Positions 24,588 through 39,500 of a stretch of DNA of 64,000 nucleotides are shown piece after piece. The first letter of the stretch is position 1; each line of letters opens with the position of its first letter. Source of the stretch: Ptychodera flava (lineage: Eukaryota; Hemichordata; Enteropneusta; Ptychoderidae); the NCBI RefSeq assembly GCF_041260155.1, contig NC_091940.1, positions 2,514,001-2,578,000 on the forward strand, written 5' to 3'. Below the pieces are notes generated by a model. That model was given only the letters and a program-made list of their open reading frames with translations, did not search any database and was not told the origin of the DNA. Both the position numbers and the translations under genes were made by a program.

Positions 24588-27500
24588 AGTGATGCCATCC
24601 TTGATGGAACACTGCTTGTTAGTCCTCAGACGAAGTCCAGGGTACTAATGGTTTGGTTTCCTTCCATCCGTCCATGCAGATATCTCGGACATGTCTGAGC
24701 CAATTCCTTTCAAACTTGGTACAAGGATAATACACTATGGCATACATATGCACACCAAATTTTGGGTGTGGCACGCATAATTAGTGATAATTTGCATAAT
24801 TAGTGATTTTTGAAAAAGAGCTCTGTTTCTTGAGAGACTGCACCCAGTTTGATGAAACTTTGTACACATGATGGTCACACATAGCTCTAATATGGCACAT
24901 AAAGACATTGGTCAGTGTTGGGGCTATCAATTGCTAATTTGCATAAATTATGAATGTTCATAATTCCCCTAATATTTCAATAAATACTGACTCAAATTTG
25001 ATGAAACTTCTTACAGATGTATACATACCAGAGCTGTAACTTTTGGCGAAGGCATTTAGCAGGATTATGTCAATTAATAACTAACTTGCATATTTGATGA
25101 AATTTTGTAATTAGGGTGCTATTTCAAAAAATACCCACTCAAATTTGATGAAACATGGTACAGATGTTGATATACCAGAGCTGTAACAGTATGCAAAGAT
25201 GTTTTGCACGATCATGTCATTTAATTGCTAATTTGCATATTTAATGAATTTTCATAATTCTGATGATATGTCAAGAAATACTGACTAAAATTTGATGAAA
25301 CCTGGATACAGATATTCAAATACCAAAGCTTGAACTGTGTGCAAAATCATTTTGCAGGATCATTTGGAAAACATGGCAATATTTTGTCTCAGAATATTTA
25401 CTATTTTGAGATTTTACTTGATGTGCTGTTTTTATTTTGTCAGCAAAAATACAAGGTATGAAACATGCTGTACCAAAAGGTGACAAGAAGAAAAAGAAGG
25501 AAGTTACTGCCGAAATTGCTAAACTTGAAGCAGAACTTGAACAAAAGCATGAACAAGAAATCAAGGAACTGAAGGAGTCTGCTGTTTCCGACACTACGGT
25601 TAGCAATTATTTTCTCAAAGTTTGCTCTAGCTTGTAGCAGTTTTATGTTTGTATTTTGAAGGTTTTATAAACCAAGAATGCCCTTTACAGAATTTTCTGC
25701 AACTTCTCTAGGCAAGGATGGCTGAGCTTTGGGCAGAGACTCTGCCTTGAAACCACCTTTGGCAGAACTGTCTGTAAATTGTCTATTTGACCACGCCATT
25801 GAATGGCTACAAATAAATAGGCAGCCAATCATGTAGCTTGTTTCTACTGTACTTTACGTTGAAAATGACAATGCCTTCAAGTGACCCTTAAGAATATATC
25901 ACTGGCAGTTTTTTCCAAACGATCAAAGAAAAAAAACTTGATTTTATATTAAGGAGAATGATTTCAATATTACATGCATGGTGGTGGCAAATTGAGCTTT
26001 TTTGCTATCATGCGTTTTGACTTTGCAGATCTAGTCCTCCATCTCCACCCACCACGGTGCAACGCTTAACTTAGCTGCCAAAACTGTGTTGTATTCAATT
26101 TGTGTACTGGATCTTCACTTTGCAGTGAATGAACGAGTATTATAGATAACAATCATTGTCACTGTTTAACAGTGATGCTACCAGTTAGAAAGGCAATTTT
26201 AAATCAAATTGCCATGAACTGTGAGATGTCTGGTGAGAGTTTATAGTCAAAATTAACCAACGGAACTGCTCACTATACATTCACATTTGAATCATATTTG
26301 AAACATTTTATGGCTAGGGTCAAAAGAAAATTCAGTCCAGCAATACATCCCCCTGTATCCAAAGATCGCATGTGTGCTGTATCACTGACACAGACAAACG
26401 CAATGATAGAAGTTGCCTTTGTTTGGTTACATTTCTGTTACATTTCAGTTTAACAAAAATTTACAACAGTGGTTGTGATTGGTCTGCATGATTCAAAGCT
26501 TTCATCGAGAGGCATCAGACATTATCATGAGTGTTCATGCATGGATTGGTTGGGGTCTATGCTACACTGACCAAACCAAATTATTCAGACTGGACTGGTA
26601 GAATTGATTGTTAGATTGTCAGACTCAGATCTCAGATTCCGATTTAGATCTAAGATCTAACATCAATTAGTTATATTCAGTCTATACCGTATATGAATTG
26701 CCATGAAATATGAAATAGGTCATACAAGTCCGTTTTAAATCTACAGATTTACTCGTTCGAATGGTCGCGGTTTTGATCTATTGCCCAAGGTCAAGTGGCC
26801 TGATAGTGTATGTCTCCATGTATGGTCTACAGTCCTCTGGTATTGATCACTCATATTACCCTAAACACTCTCACAGCTTGCTGGCTACACACTATGGCTC
26901 ATGTAGCCTACTGAACCTAGCTCAGTAAGCTAGTGCAGCCAGCAAGAAAGTACTACTTTTTTCAGCAAGATTTTTAAGTACCGGTAAACTGTGAAGCCCT
27001 AAGGTCAAAGGATGTTCCCTTCACTCGAGGGACCATGGTCAAAGTTTGTAAGTTCGGGATTCCCAGATGGAAATAATCACTTGTTTGATTTTAAATGTAA
27101 GCAATGCCTTTCCGTATCAAATATGTTTCATTCTTAATTTTATGTTAGTTATTCTTGAGTTCTGGAATTTTAATTGTTAATGTGACGTATGTCAAGTTTC
27201 TGAGATCTGAATCTGAGTCAGAAAATTTAAAGTCTGAGAATCAAAAAAGTCAACTCTACAAGACCGTACAATGGACTTTCTGTGGCATTGTATTACAGCA
27301 CATTTGAGTTTCAGTATGTGGCACACACAGATTTATTGGCTGTTACGTACAAGTTGTTTTACTCTAGTACATAACATCAAAAGATATGACTACTGCTGCA
27401 CATTCTCTTGTCATGCCAAATGTTAGGAAATAAAACACTGTGGCAGAGCTTAAACCTATTGAAAAGTGACAGTTACAGTAATTTTTCCGATTTGGTCGTA

Positions 27501-30500
27501 TGATTGGTTATAGATCCTTCTCCAGGGTCTATGGATTGGTTGTCAACTAATGGAGCTGGGAGGTCACTCACAGAGTGTACTGTCTCCACGGTCAATTCAA
27601 CCACATGGGAAAGTTTAACAAGTTTTTAACATCAAAGGGTGTTATTTGTAGGGACATGCCATATTTTTATTGAGAATATTGAAATGAATGTAAAAATTGA
27701 ATCTAGTCTTTATGGAATTGACCAAAAAATACACATGTACCGGCAGCCTATAGAACCCCAAAGTGCAGCTCAGGACATGCTGCAAATTCATTAGTTGTGG
27801 CTGACAGCCTTTCAGTTTTGATGGCTTCCTATGAACTCAATGTAGCTCAATGTCAACATCCAGTGTTGAACACTGCAGCAGTAGTTTCTAGGGGGAGTTA
27901 GGGTTAGCTGCAGCAGTAGTTTCTAAGGGGGAGTTAGCTGCAGCAGTAGTTTCTAGGGGGGAGTTAGCTGCAGCAGTAGTTTCTAGGGGGGAGTTAGCTG
28001 CAGCAGTAGTTTCTAGGGGGAGTTAGCTGCAGCAGTAGTTTCTAGGGGGGAGTTAGCTGCAGCAGTAGTTTCTAGGGGGGAGTTAGCTGCAGCAGTAGTT
28101 TCTAAGGGGAGTTAGCTGCAGCAGTAGTTTCTAGGGGGAGTTAGCTGCAGCAGTAGTTTCTAGGGGGAGTTAGCTGCAGCAGTAGTTTCTAGGGGAGTTA
28201 GCTGCAGCAGTAGTTTCTAGGGGGGAGTTAGCTGCAGCAGTAGTTTCTAGGGGGAGTTAGCTGCAGCAGTAGTTTCTAGGGGGGAGTTAGCTGCAGCAGT
28301 AGTTTCTAGGGGGAGTTAGCTGCAGCAGTAGTTTCTAGGGGCGAGTTAGCTGCAGCAGTAGTTTCTAGGTGGAGTTAGCTGCAGCAGTAGTTTCTAGGGG
28401 GGAGTTAGCTGCAGCAGTAGTTTCTAGGGGGAGTTAGCTGCAGCAGTAGTTTCTAGGGGGAGTTAGCTGCAGCAGTAGTTTCTAGGGGGGAGTTAGCTGC
28501 AGCAGTAGTTTCTAGAGGGGAGTTAGCTGCAGCAGTAGTTTCTAGGGGGAGTTAGCTGCAGCAGTAGTTTCTAGAGGGGAAGTTACTGAAAAATACCCAA
28601 ATTTTCTTTGCTGTCGTTGCTGCCAATCAAAATTTATCTTTGCCATTTGTACTTTCTATCAACGAAACCAATCACCTTATCACAACCTATCTCTCAGTAT
28701 TTTGCAAATTATCAATTGCTAAAGATCACTACCAGTTGCATTTACACAGATGTACGTTCTTCCTAGACTTGCTCCAATTCTGTGGGCATATAAATATCAA
28801 AATAGAGTAAATTGAAAGAGTAAACTTCAGCAGATTGTTACATTAGTGGTAGGCGTCGCGTAGACTGGGTTTGCCCACAACCAGTAACTGCTTCTGAGAA
28901 AAGCCAAGTGACTGGGGCCAGTCTAGTTCTAGGGAGGCCAGCAGGTCGCCCAGGACGTGCTGAATTGACACTCAATCACCAGTGACTTAGTCATGTTCAA
29001 AATTGAAAAACATCGATAACGGGAAAGAAAATTGTGGAAAAAAATACATGAGGCTAAAAATTAAAAATGCAGCTATTCTCTCATATGTTTTTTATTTCTT
29101 TATATGAACTACTTACTTTTTGAATAACTGCAAATTGAGCTAGAAACGGTACCGGGAACGGCGATCTGAAACATGGCAGCACCTAATATTTACATCGCTG
29201 ATTTTGAAACGCATTTTTGAAGGTGAGCCAATCAAAACATCCCTTACATCGAATACTCATTTGAAAGCCCAGATCTCGCTCTTTCTTGCGATATAAGGTT
29301 CTTCACCAACATAGGGCAGTGTATATGACCAAATCCGAGACAAAAAATTGAGAGCGATTTTTCCAAGACCTAACCCGACCAACTCTCAGTGAAACGTCCT
29401 CTAGTACGCAGTTTATCATTATTTCTTTTGAATTTTTGCTAGAAAAATGAGAAATTTTGAACAGCTCACGTATTTATTGACGGCGATATTGACCACGCTT
29501 CACAGTAAGTGAGGCTACCCACAATTCTCCATGATCCGTACACACGGAGATCACTCATTGAACTGGAGCAAATTTCTTCTGTACACAGAACAGCTCGGTC
29601 CATATATCAAAATTCTGGGACCATAGTTTTGATAATCATAATTCTCTAATTTCTCACGGTGAATAATGAGAAGATCAATCCCTTTTGCGCAGAGGAGATA
29701 GCAATTTTGTGATTTTGTCGACATAGATTTTTGACAGCCATACACAATATTTTCAAGGAAACTAAGGGAATAAGTTGCATCTGTGTTGGCAAAAGAAAGG
29801 GTATTGATTTTTTTAAATGTTTGTAACAAAGGAAATTTGCATGTCTGACAGGTGGTATGATGAGACCATCTTAGTTGCTGATAACTTTACCATGACAAGT
29901 ATGCAATTTTTAGCACCTCCAAACATCGACTTCTCATTCAATTTACTCCTGAATTTTAAAGATGATCAATAATTTTGGAACATAGTTTTAACCAATAATC
30001 CTTAAATTAAATTCTAAGTTTCAAATTGTTCAGAAACTGATAAAATTGAAGAAGCCTTTACCAAATAATGTCAAAACTCCACATGGCCCCAGTGGTGATG
30101 TTTTGAAAGCCTTTATTTGGATAAAATACTTTTTAGCGACGAAGTTACGTAACTGAGGAAGCTTATAGAGTTGGGAGAGGCAAAATTGACGTCATTTCCG
30201 TCAACAACTTCCGTAAAACTTTTTGTCACACCACGTGATCAATGTTATCTCATGACCATAGCATACCATTCACGCTGCACACTCACTATCAGCGAAAATA
30301 GTATCGTGTTGAATTGACATTATAATTGAACTTAGAGCGTACGTGTGAGTGTATTGGCTTACATGAAAATGCGATAGACAATGATGCATTTACGTTAGAA
30401 CGTCCATGCTCGATCAAATTGTTTTTGTTCTGTCAGTGTAAATTACGAGATTGGTGGATGTGGATGGACATCTTGCGTGCGTCTGGTCTTTGTCTGACAT

Positions 30501-33500
30501 GCATGTCGTTTCGATCTCCTTTTTACTGTGCAGGGGAGAATGAATTACGTTCCTCATGGGTTTCAAATATGTAAAAAAAAACATGAAGTTTTGAGTGGAT
30601 TTACGATTTCGTTTGCAAAATTACGAGCGAAAATTTCAGCTTCCCATTTCATTGGCGCGACCGTGCAAGAACCTCTCAGTCTCCTACTACCTCAATGATC
30701 ACGTGTTGTACCACACGAACATGAAAGGCTTCTGAAACACTCAGTGTGTAAGCGTGTGGAATTTTCGTAGTGTTTTTTCTCATCTAATTTGGCAAATTAT
30801 CAGCAAAAAACCGCAATGATTCAAGGTAACCCTTTCTTCTCAATCGCTTCCTGGAGTTTCAAAGTCATACCAACGAAAATGAGTGAAAAATTTCGGTGCA
30901 AAAATCATGCATCGGCGAGAGTAGAGACTGAGAGTATTCATACAGAAATAGCCCATGATTCGAGCTTGGTTTTCGTGTTTTTCGTTTGAATTTTGGCCAA
31001 ATAGTCGCTTTTAGCGGGTTTTGAAATTTTAAAAGCATCTAAAAACATTAAAATGACTTTTTATTAACAAACAAAATAAAAAAATGAGAAATTCAATTAT
31101 TTTCTTCTCATGAAATCATGTCACGATGCCTCCTCAACAGAAAACTACAGCTTATACAATAAATGTTGTAAGGTAATTTACCCTCCTCCCTACAAGTGTT
31201 TCAATACTTGTAATGTATTGAAACACTTTACTCTCCTTTCTACAAAGTTACAAATTCCCTGGTACGTGAAGCAAACATTGTTGCTGTTCGATACTGCAAT
31301 CACGGTCGTCCCTCATGGACGGACCGTGCTACAATACATCATGGACGACCATGAATGAGGCCTGGCTTACATTTGCCTCTGTGAGTCCCGCGTACCGGTC
31401 GTCCTTCTTAGTCCAAGTTTTACCTACTTTGCTTGAATCAAAATTTGGCCTGCCATTACTCAGTTTGATAGTAAAAACCATTATATCAAAGGAAACTTTC
31501 ACAAACAGAGTTAGAATACAAGGGAAAGGAGAAAAACTTGAGGTTTTTCTGAAAGGTCAAATCTGGGTCATCTTATGTGATGTCATAAATGAAGACCCTT
31601 TAAGTACACAATTATGGTTCAAAAGAAACCACCTAGGGAGGTCTAATAGGTACAATCTTATGATACAAGGTAATTTCTTGGTGCTTTCCAATTTAATGGC
31701 ATTAAGCTTGACTGTCAGTTTTAAATTAAATTTTATTACCAGTTATGGCAAAGGGAAATTGTCAACAGTAGTTGCAGTAAGCATATCCATTTCAAATCAT
31801 CACATTAATATTTCTGCGGATTCCTCCAGTTTAATGATGTAATAGTGAACATCACCAGACATTTCTTGATGATATCAAAATATCAAATGAAAATGTTCCT
31901 GGGCTACAATGTTATCATTATCATTAAAACTATTAATACTATTTAAAACATTGGGAAATGAATTGAACAATATAATTGTGTTTTGTTTCAAAGATTTTGA
32001 CCTGACTCTTTTTGTCTCAAAAAAATACTTATGCTGAAGATGCTATTGAGCCTGCTTGATCAAAACTATGACAAAACACCACAATACTTGTATCTACACT
32101 GTCACCATGTTACCAAATGCTTTCTTCTGCATGGAAAATTTGTATTTGTGTGGCTAACAAACCACTTAAGGAGCTTGTAGTGTAAGTTGTCATACTGTGA
32201 ACACTGACTCAATGCTGCAGAAGTATTCTGTATCTGTGGTAATATACACTTCACATTGCTACCTGATTTTTAGAATTGCCACCTAATTATTTCTTGTGGC
32301 AAAAGTTTACCACTAGAAATGAAAAAGTATTTCAATCCCTTCAATGTCATAAAAACACAGATAATTAATGTCATAAAAACTAAACAAATATTTCTTTAAT
32401 GTTTAAACTATCATGAACAACATACAAAACATCTTGATTTGTAAAATTAGGAACTCCTGAATGCCAAGAAGCTGTTGCTACACTTGAGATCATAAACTGT
32501 TTAAAAGTTGCTCAAATGGCTACAAGATTTTTGATTGGCTAATGAGTTGGCTAATCATTTTGGTGATTTTAATGGGGAACCCTGCAGTTTATGCACATAC
32601 CATGTGGTAGCAGTAAACTAAATGATACTGAAAGTTTCACATGGGCACAATTTGACACAACACCGGTGGCCTATTACATACTTACCCTTAGTGCACCTAC
32701 CTGACTTGCCTATTTAACACAAGGTACCAGGTCATGATGACACACAATGACAATGTACCGGTGTTGTTTTATTGAAATACACTACATGTCCCCCCAAAAT
32801 TTAATTTGTCCCCATTAAGACCTACTATGGGTCACTGTGTCCCCATGCTAGCGAAAGCTGGCTGAAACACTGTGCCTGTATACATTACGTAAGATACTAT
32901 TTTTGATACACAGAATAAGGACACAAATTTCAGTAAGTTACAGCTACTTTTCTTTACAGTGACATTAATAAAACCATACGCATTTACTCCTTAAATCATC
33001 TGAAATTCAAGGCAAGTGAATTTTTATTCCGGACAAGTGAAATTGAAAATTCACTTGCCTATGACAAGTGAATTTTTAAAAAATTTTCGAGCCCTGTTAT
33101 ATAAGTATGTCCGGTTCTGAGATGAGCTGTATTGGCATCGAAAGGAATTTGTTAATAACTGACAATTAATATACAATCAATTTTGAAATTTACTCAAAAC
33201 TTTTGAGACTGAATTTGTAAATTTACTAAGAATTTTCGGAAGCTAGAGGGGAAACAGACATAACAGTGTGATGGGCGGACCAGAAAGTCCATGGAAATCA
33301 AGCAGGTTGTTCTTACATGAACATTGCTGTTTGGTGTGTTGATTTGTAACACGTACACTATGCTAACATGTTTCAACACCCAAGGAAACATTTGCAACTT
33401 TATAGTCAATGCGACATATTAATAAAATTATTTTAATTTTGTATCGGAATATCACAAAACAATGTTGTCATCATCGCAGTCCAGCTGTTATGAGTAAGCA

Positions 33501-36500
33501 TGTGTACTTGGCTGGACCGATCAAGTTTCTGCAAAAATCATTTCACTATCAATGACAAGCTAAAGTGACGTCTTTAATAAATGTGTCCATTCAATATCCA
33601 AAGAAAATCAAGGCTATCAATGACACGAAGAAAGTTTGTCAGTCCCAACGGACGAAGTCTGGGGGGACTTATAGATTGGGTCATGTCCGTCTGTCCGTTC
33701 ACGCAGACTAGCTGTGGGTCCATAGCTGTGGTGTTTTCAGACGGGATTCATGCCTTTTACGGGCTGGTATTGACTTTTACGATTTTAACCCCGCCACCGT
33801 TAAAATCGTAAAAGTCAAAACCAGCCCGTAAAAGGCATGAATCCCGTCTGAAAACACCACAGCTATGGACCCACAGCTACACGCAGACATGCCCTGGTCA
33901 ATTTCTTTCAAACTTTGCACAAGGATAGTACCCGGCGAGTCCCAAAACCCGGACCGAGACGAGTCGAGACGAGACCAAAAGACCTCCTATCTTACTCATA
34001 GAAAAGTTACGGTTTTTTGCACATGGGCAGCATCTGTATCAATGCCAGGAGAAAAAGGACGTTGTTTCCACTTCTGTCTTAGTTAGTCAAAGAAGTGATT
34101 CCCAATCCCACCCTACCATCGACTATGCTTGTTTTTTATTTTCGTACATTCTATATTTTTTACATCCATGATTCTAGTCAGTGGTTACTTAGCCCTCCGA
34201 ATCTGAATCTTAATCTGAGGCTGCCTCAAATTCCACACACATAACATCCCGGCATAACATACATGAGTGTACTATCGTTAAGGTAGAAAAATGGTGCAGA
34301 GCCACTGTAATAAAATTAAACATATGAGCTCTCAGTTTACTTTCCTATAATGTGTTTATAAATGGTGAATCTAATTTCTAAAAAATGATTACTTAAATCT
34401 CCTGTATGTATGTTTCTAATACAAGTGTTCAATTGGCTCCGCTACGCACGCAGTTACGTGTGTTTCGATGTATGATAGCGGCCATGGTACGGCGGCGAAC
34501 ACAGTAGATATCATAGTAGAATCTGAATCTGGCACTTATCGCTTAGGCCAAAATGCCGACGCAGTTCGCATGTTTCGAGCTCGCCTTGAACTCGAGTTGA
34601 AAAACCTAAACAAATCTTTTTTCAGTTGTTCCAATCGTTGATTGTGCTATATCTTGCTTTGTGCATCAATCTTTGACACTCTCAATAAACTGCAAGCTTT
34701 CTGTAGTGTTGTATATAGGCATATAATGTATTTACAACGCCTGGCCTGAGGGGTCATTATGGTCTCGTCTCGACTCGTCTCGGTCGGTTTTGGGACTCGC
34801 CGATAGTACCCTACCCCATACAGATGCACGTCGATTTGTTTCACAATGCGATCAAATTTGGCCGTGTTAGACTTGGAGGACTTTTTAGTTTACACCTCCA
34901 TAGACTCCCATGTATAAGGCAGTTCTCCATAGACTCCCATGTATAAGGCAGTCCTCCATAGACTCCCATGTAAAGGCAGTTCTCCATTGACTCCCATGTA
35001 TAAGTCAGTGCTCCATAGACGCCCATGTGTAAGGCCAAGAAAAATAAAAATTTAGTTTCTCATCGTATTCTAGTGCAAAAAGGATGCAGTGACACAGTTT
35101 TTAGTCCCCACGGATGAAGTCCAGGGGGCTTATAGATTGGGTCATGGTGTCCGGGTCATTGTGTCCGTTCGTCCATCCGTTCGTCCATCCTTTCACACAG
35201 ATATCTCAGACATTTTGACAAAATGTCACGTGACCTTGGTGACCTTTGACCTCAAATATACGTATTTGTCCATAACTCAGTAACCACAAGTGCTACACCC
35301 TTCATATATGGTATGATGGGATGACGCCACATATTATACCTCATTAATTATGCACATATCTAATTTGAGCGAGCAATAGAGCTAGAGGTCTGATTTTTGG
35401 TATATAGGGATAACTTAGCAATACAATTTTTTTATACAAAATGTCACGTGACCTCAATGACCTTTGACCTCAAATATACATATTTGTCCATAACTCAGTA
35501 ACCACAAGTGCCACACCCTTCATATCTGGTATGATGGGAGACCTTATGACGCCACATACTGTACCTCATTAATTATGTGCATATCTAATTCTGAGCAAGC
35601 CAATAGAGCTGGATGTCTGATTTTTCGTATATAGGGATAACTATAGGATAGAAATTTTTTGACAAAATGTCATGTGAACTTGATTTTTTACCTAAAATAT
35701 ACGTTTATGTCAATAAATAAGTACCACAAGTGCTATGTCCTTTATATTTAGTAGGATGGGAGACCTTATGACAACACACACTTTACCTCATTTATTATGC
35801 ACATATCTAATTCTGGGCAAGCGAATAGAGGTAGAGGTCTGATTTTTGGCATATAGGGATTTATTAGCAATACATTTTTTTTTTCAAAATGTCACGTGAC
35901 CTCAATGACCTTTGACCTTGATTATACATATATATGCATATCTCAGTAACCACAAGTTCTATACCCTTCAATTTTGATAGGATATTAGACCTTAAGATGT
36001 CACATCTTGTACCTCATTTATTATGCGCATATGTATTTCTTGGCTGGCCAATACAGCTACAGGTCTGATCTTTTTTCCCAATTTAGAACCATAACTTAGA
36101 CATGCCTCATGTGTTTCAAATTGGAAACAACGACATAGACCTATGTGCCCATAGATCTCAACATATCAATCCAGTGATACTTCTTAATGACCACATTCCC
36201 TGCCCCATCAAGACTAATTACTCTAGGGAGCCTCCAGTAATTACAGGTGGGGTGGGTCGGGGGAATTGGGGGGAGGGTCACTTTTTAGAAAACAGTTCAA
36301 GGGGGAGGGTCACTTTTTATAAACCTATCTTGGGGGGAGGGTCACTTTGGACAGAAGCTGATTTTATGGCCAAAACTTTGATTGTCCGTGTGATATTTCC
36401 TGAATAGGAAATCACCAACAAAATACGCACACACTTATAGACCGCCATGCATAGTGAATTGACATTTGGTGAGATTCCAAAATCAAATTTCTTACACAAC

Positions 36501-39500
36501 CATAGACTTGTAACCACTCTAGTCTTATCAAGAACAATAATCTGAATAATCAAGCATACATAAATGCACAGATTTATCTAATTTTGTACTGAAAAAAAAT
36601 TATTCATAGTTTCATCATAGACCCCAATGCATAGTGAATTGACATTTTGGTGAAATTCCAAAATCAAATTTCTTGCACAACCATGGACTTGTAACCATTC
36701 TAGTCTTATCAAGAACAATAATGTGAATAATCAAGCATACATAAATGCACAGATTTATCTAATTTTGTACTGAAAAAAAATTATTCATAGTTTCATCATA
36801 GACCCCAATGCATAGTGAATCGACATTTTGGTGAAATTCCAAAATCAAATTTCTTGCACAACCATGGACTTGTAACCATTCTAGTCTTATCAAGAACAAT
36901 AATGTGAATAATCAAGCATACATAAATGCACAGATTTATCTAATTTTGTACTGAAAAAAATTATTCATAGTTTCATCATAGACCCCAATGCATAGTGAAT
37001 CGACATTTTGGTGAAATTCCAAAATCAAATTTCTTGCACAACCATGGACTTGTAACCATTCTAGTCTTATCAAGAACAATAATGTGAATAATCAAGCATA
37101 CATAAATGCACAGATTTATCTAATTTTGTACTGAAATAAAATTATTCATAGTTTCATCATAGACCCCAATGCATAGTGAATCGACATTTTGGTGAAATTC
37201 CAAAATCAAATTTCTTACACAACCATGGACTTGTAACCACTCTAGTCTAATCAAGAAAATTAATATCAATAATCAAGAGTACACAAATGCAAAGATTTAC
37301 CTATTTTTGTATTGGAAAAAACTATTCATAATTTCATCATAAACACCATGGATAGTGAACCAACTTTTTAGATGAAATTCAGAAATCAATTTCTTGTACA
37401 CAAATGTTCATTTTACTTCCCTATTCAAGCAAAGTACATTTAAATACATTATCAAACATATATAAAATACAGATATAGCATGTTTTGTGGGGGTAAATTG
37501 TCAATAATTCGCCTGATAGACTCCATGTATTATGATTTGATATTTTTGGATGAAGCACTAAATCAGCTACATCTTGCCTTCCTATAGTTGCACAAAATAT
37601 GGTGACCCTCCCTAAACTGTATGAAATACCATATCTCTTCAAAAATTCTTGCGTGATAAATTGCGACTGTCCCTCCAAAACACCAGCCCTCCCCTCTGTA
37701 ATTTGTCCCTAACATAACAATTGAACCAATTGTTATGTAAATTAGCTGATACTGTTTTAGTTATTCCCGGGGAGAATACCGCAGTGGTTGGGGGGGAGGG
37801 TCAAGTTTTAGAATGTCGGACAAGGGGGAGGGTCACATTTTAGACGGGAGGATGGGGGAGGGTCACATTTTACGGTACAGGTGTTCGCGAAATTCCCCCG
37901 GCCCACACCCCCCCCCCTGTAATTACTGAAGGCTCCCTTATTACTATGTCATTGTCAAGACTTGTTTAGAATTATATTTTCGTTTTAGACTACAGTTCTT
38001 TGATGCAGTGTGGTCGTCTGGCAATCCATCATCACGGCAGATGTAGTGCATGCAATACACAGTCCACACTGTCCAATCATGCGTGCATGTTTCCTGTATA
38101 ATTCAATTTGGTCAGAATTTGTAGCAAGGCTCATACAAAATCTTGGAGATAAATCAATTTGGATGATCTATGTAACATCTATGCAAATTCCAAGTTTGGT
38201 GGACATGTGAAAATTATGTTTATTGCCTTCATGTACATGATTGCATGTTTACCAAGCTGGACGCTCACTGCTAAAAAAACAATAGGTTTTATTACAGTTC
38301 ACATTTCAACCCTGTCTTTGCATCTTTCTCAGCAACATTCCCCAAACCTCTCTCCTTGCATCCCTACCGCTAAATGCACTGAGGAGCACAGTGTCATCAC
38401 TGACGCTATTTTTGTAGGTAGTTTTAATGCAGTAGAGCTATTCAAAAGTGTTCATCAGCTCAAAAAGACCTTCAATTTGATATATCACTTATGCCATTTG
38501 AGCTTAATATTTTCATTTTGTCATTTCTCGTTAAGTGTCGTTCATCCGTTGCCATGGATAAATCCAATATGGCCACCATCGTAATCGCGTAATTTAGGAT
38601 ACATTTGTGTGTGCCATTGAAATCTATCTCCATGCCAAATTGGTACAAAAAGATGTTTTATTAACAAAGTTACAGCAAATTTACTGTAAATTTCAGCTAA
38701 AACTCCTTCATTTTTGTCCCATTGTTCCCATTGTTATTATATGTATTGTGATTCTACAGAAAGAGTAAAAGTGAATGTTTTAAAAAGCTATAAAATTGTA
38801 ACCGTTCATCCAATTCGAAAATTAAAAAAAATGTTTAGCTTCTCTCATTGAAATCTAAAAAAACTACATTAATTAAAATGCAGATTGAACATTTCAAAAT
38901 TTCAGTTGGCCTCCCTACTACTAGTTCTTTCCTATATATTGTGCATTCTTTCAATAGTGTACTCCAAGGCAGTAAATGTGAAAAGGTGTGACAATAAACT
39001 GTTGGTCTATTTTTTTCTATTCAGAGAGATAGTTTAATCAGACACAGCAGAGACTACCGTCTATGGTTTAATGATCATTTTCTGGTTATTTTGCACCTAA
39101 AATTTGTATCCAACAGTACTCTCAGCAAAGCAAAAATGAAAACATGTCCTGTCTCTTTGGATAAATTGTTGCATTTTGGTTGGGTGTTTCATTGTGTTGA
39201 ACGCTAATGGCGTGCCAAACAAGAAATCTGTGGGTGTTGAACACTAAAACTCCAAAGTCAAATGACGAGCACTGTAATCTGTATAGAATTTTACAGATGT
39301 AATGCAAATAGCTTCCATGCATGTTTTTTCCCAGGAATGTCTCTGATGTATTTGACTTTTGAGAGGTGTTCTGTTTTTGATATCATGGTTGAATATTGTT
39401 GTAAAATAATGATTTAGTTTGAAGTGCAGAAAAAGTATAATAAGTGATTTGCTCGAGCTGTAAATAATCGTCATATGGCCTCAATAATTTAGATATAAAT

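Larger units (their letters stand above)
33645..37980 (+). repeat. Dispersed repeat family, copy 2, interrupted by three insertions
   Basis: Host pieces 33645-33708, 33889-33932, 34811-36222 and 37946-37980 follow the order of the copy at 253-1700. The first insertion (33709-33879) is a hairpin, the second (33933-34802) a hAT-like element, and the third (36223-37939) a satellite-bearing element. Each is bracketed by a short direct repeat of the host sequence, which shows that they entered this copy after it was already in place. Confidence 0.85.

Noticed and set aside
31315..31842. 175-codon open frame in OTUD6B intron 2
   Set aside because: No recognisable domain, composition like a chance translation of AT-rich DNA, and no splice sites or repeats that support a gene.
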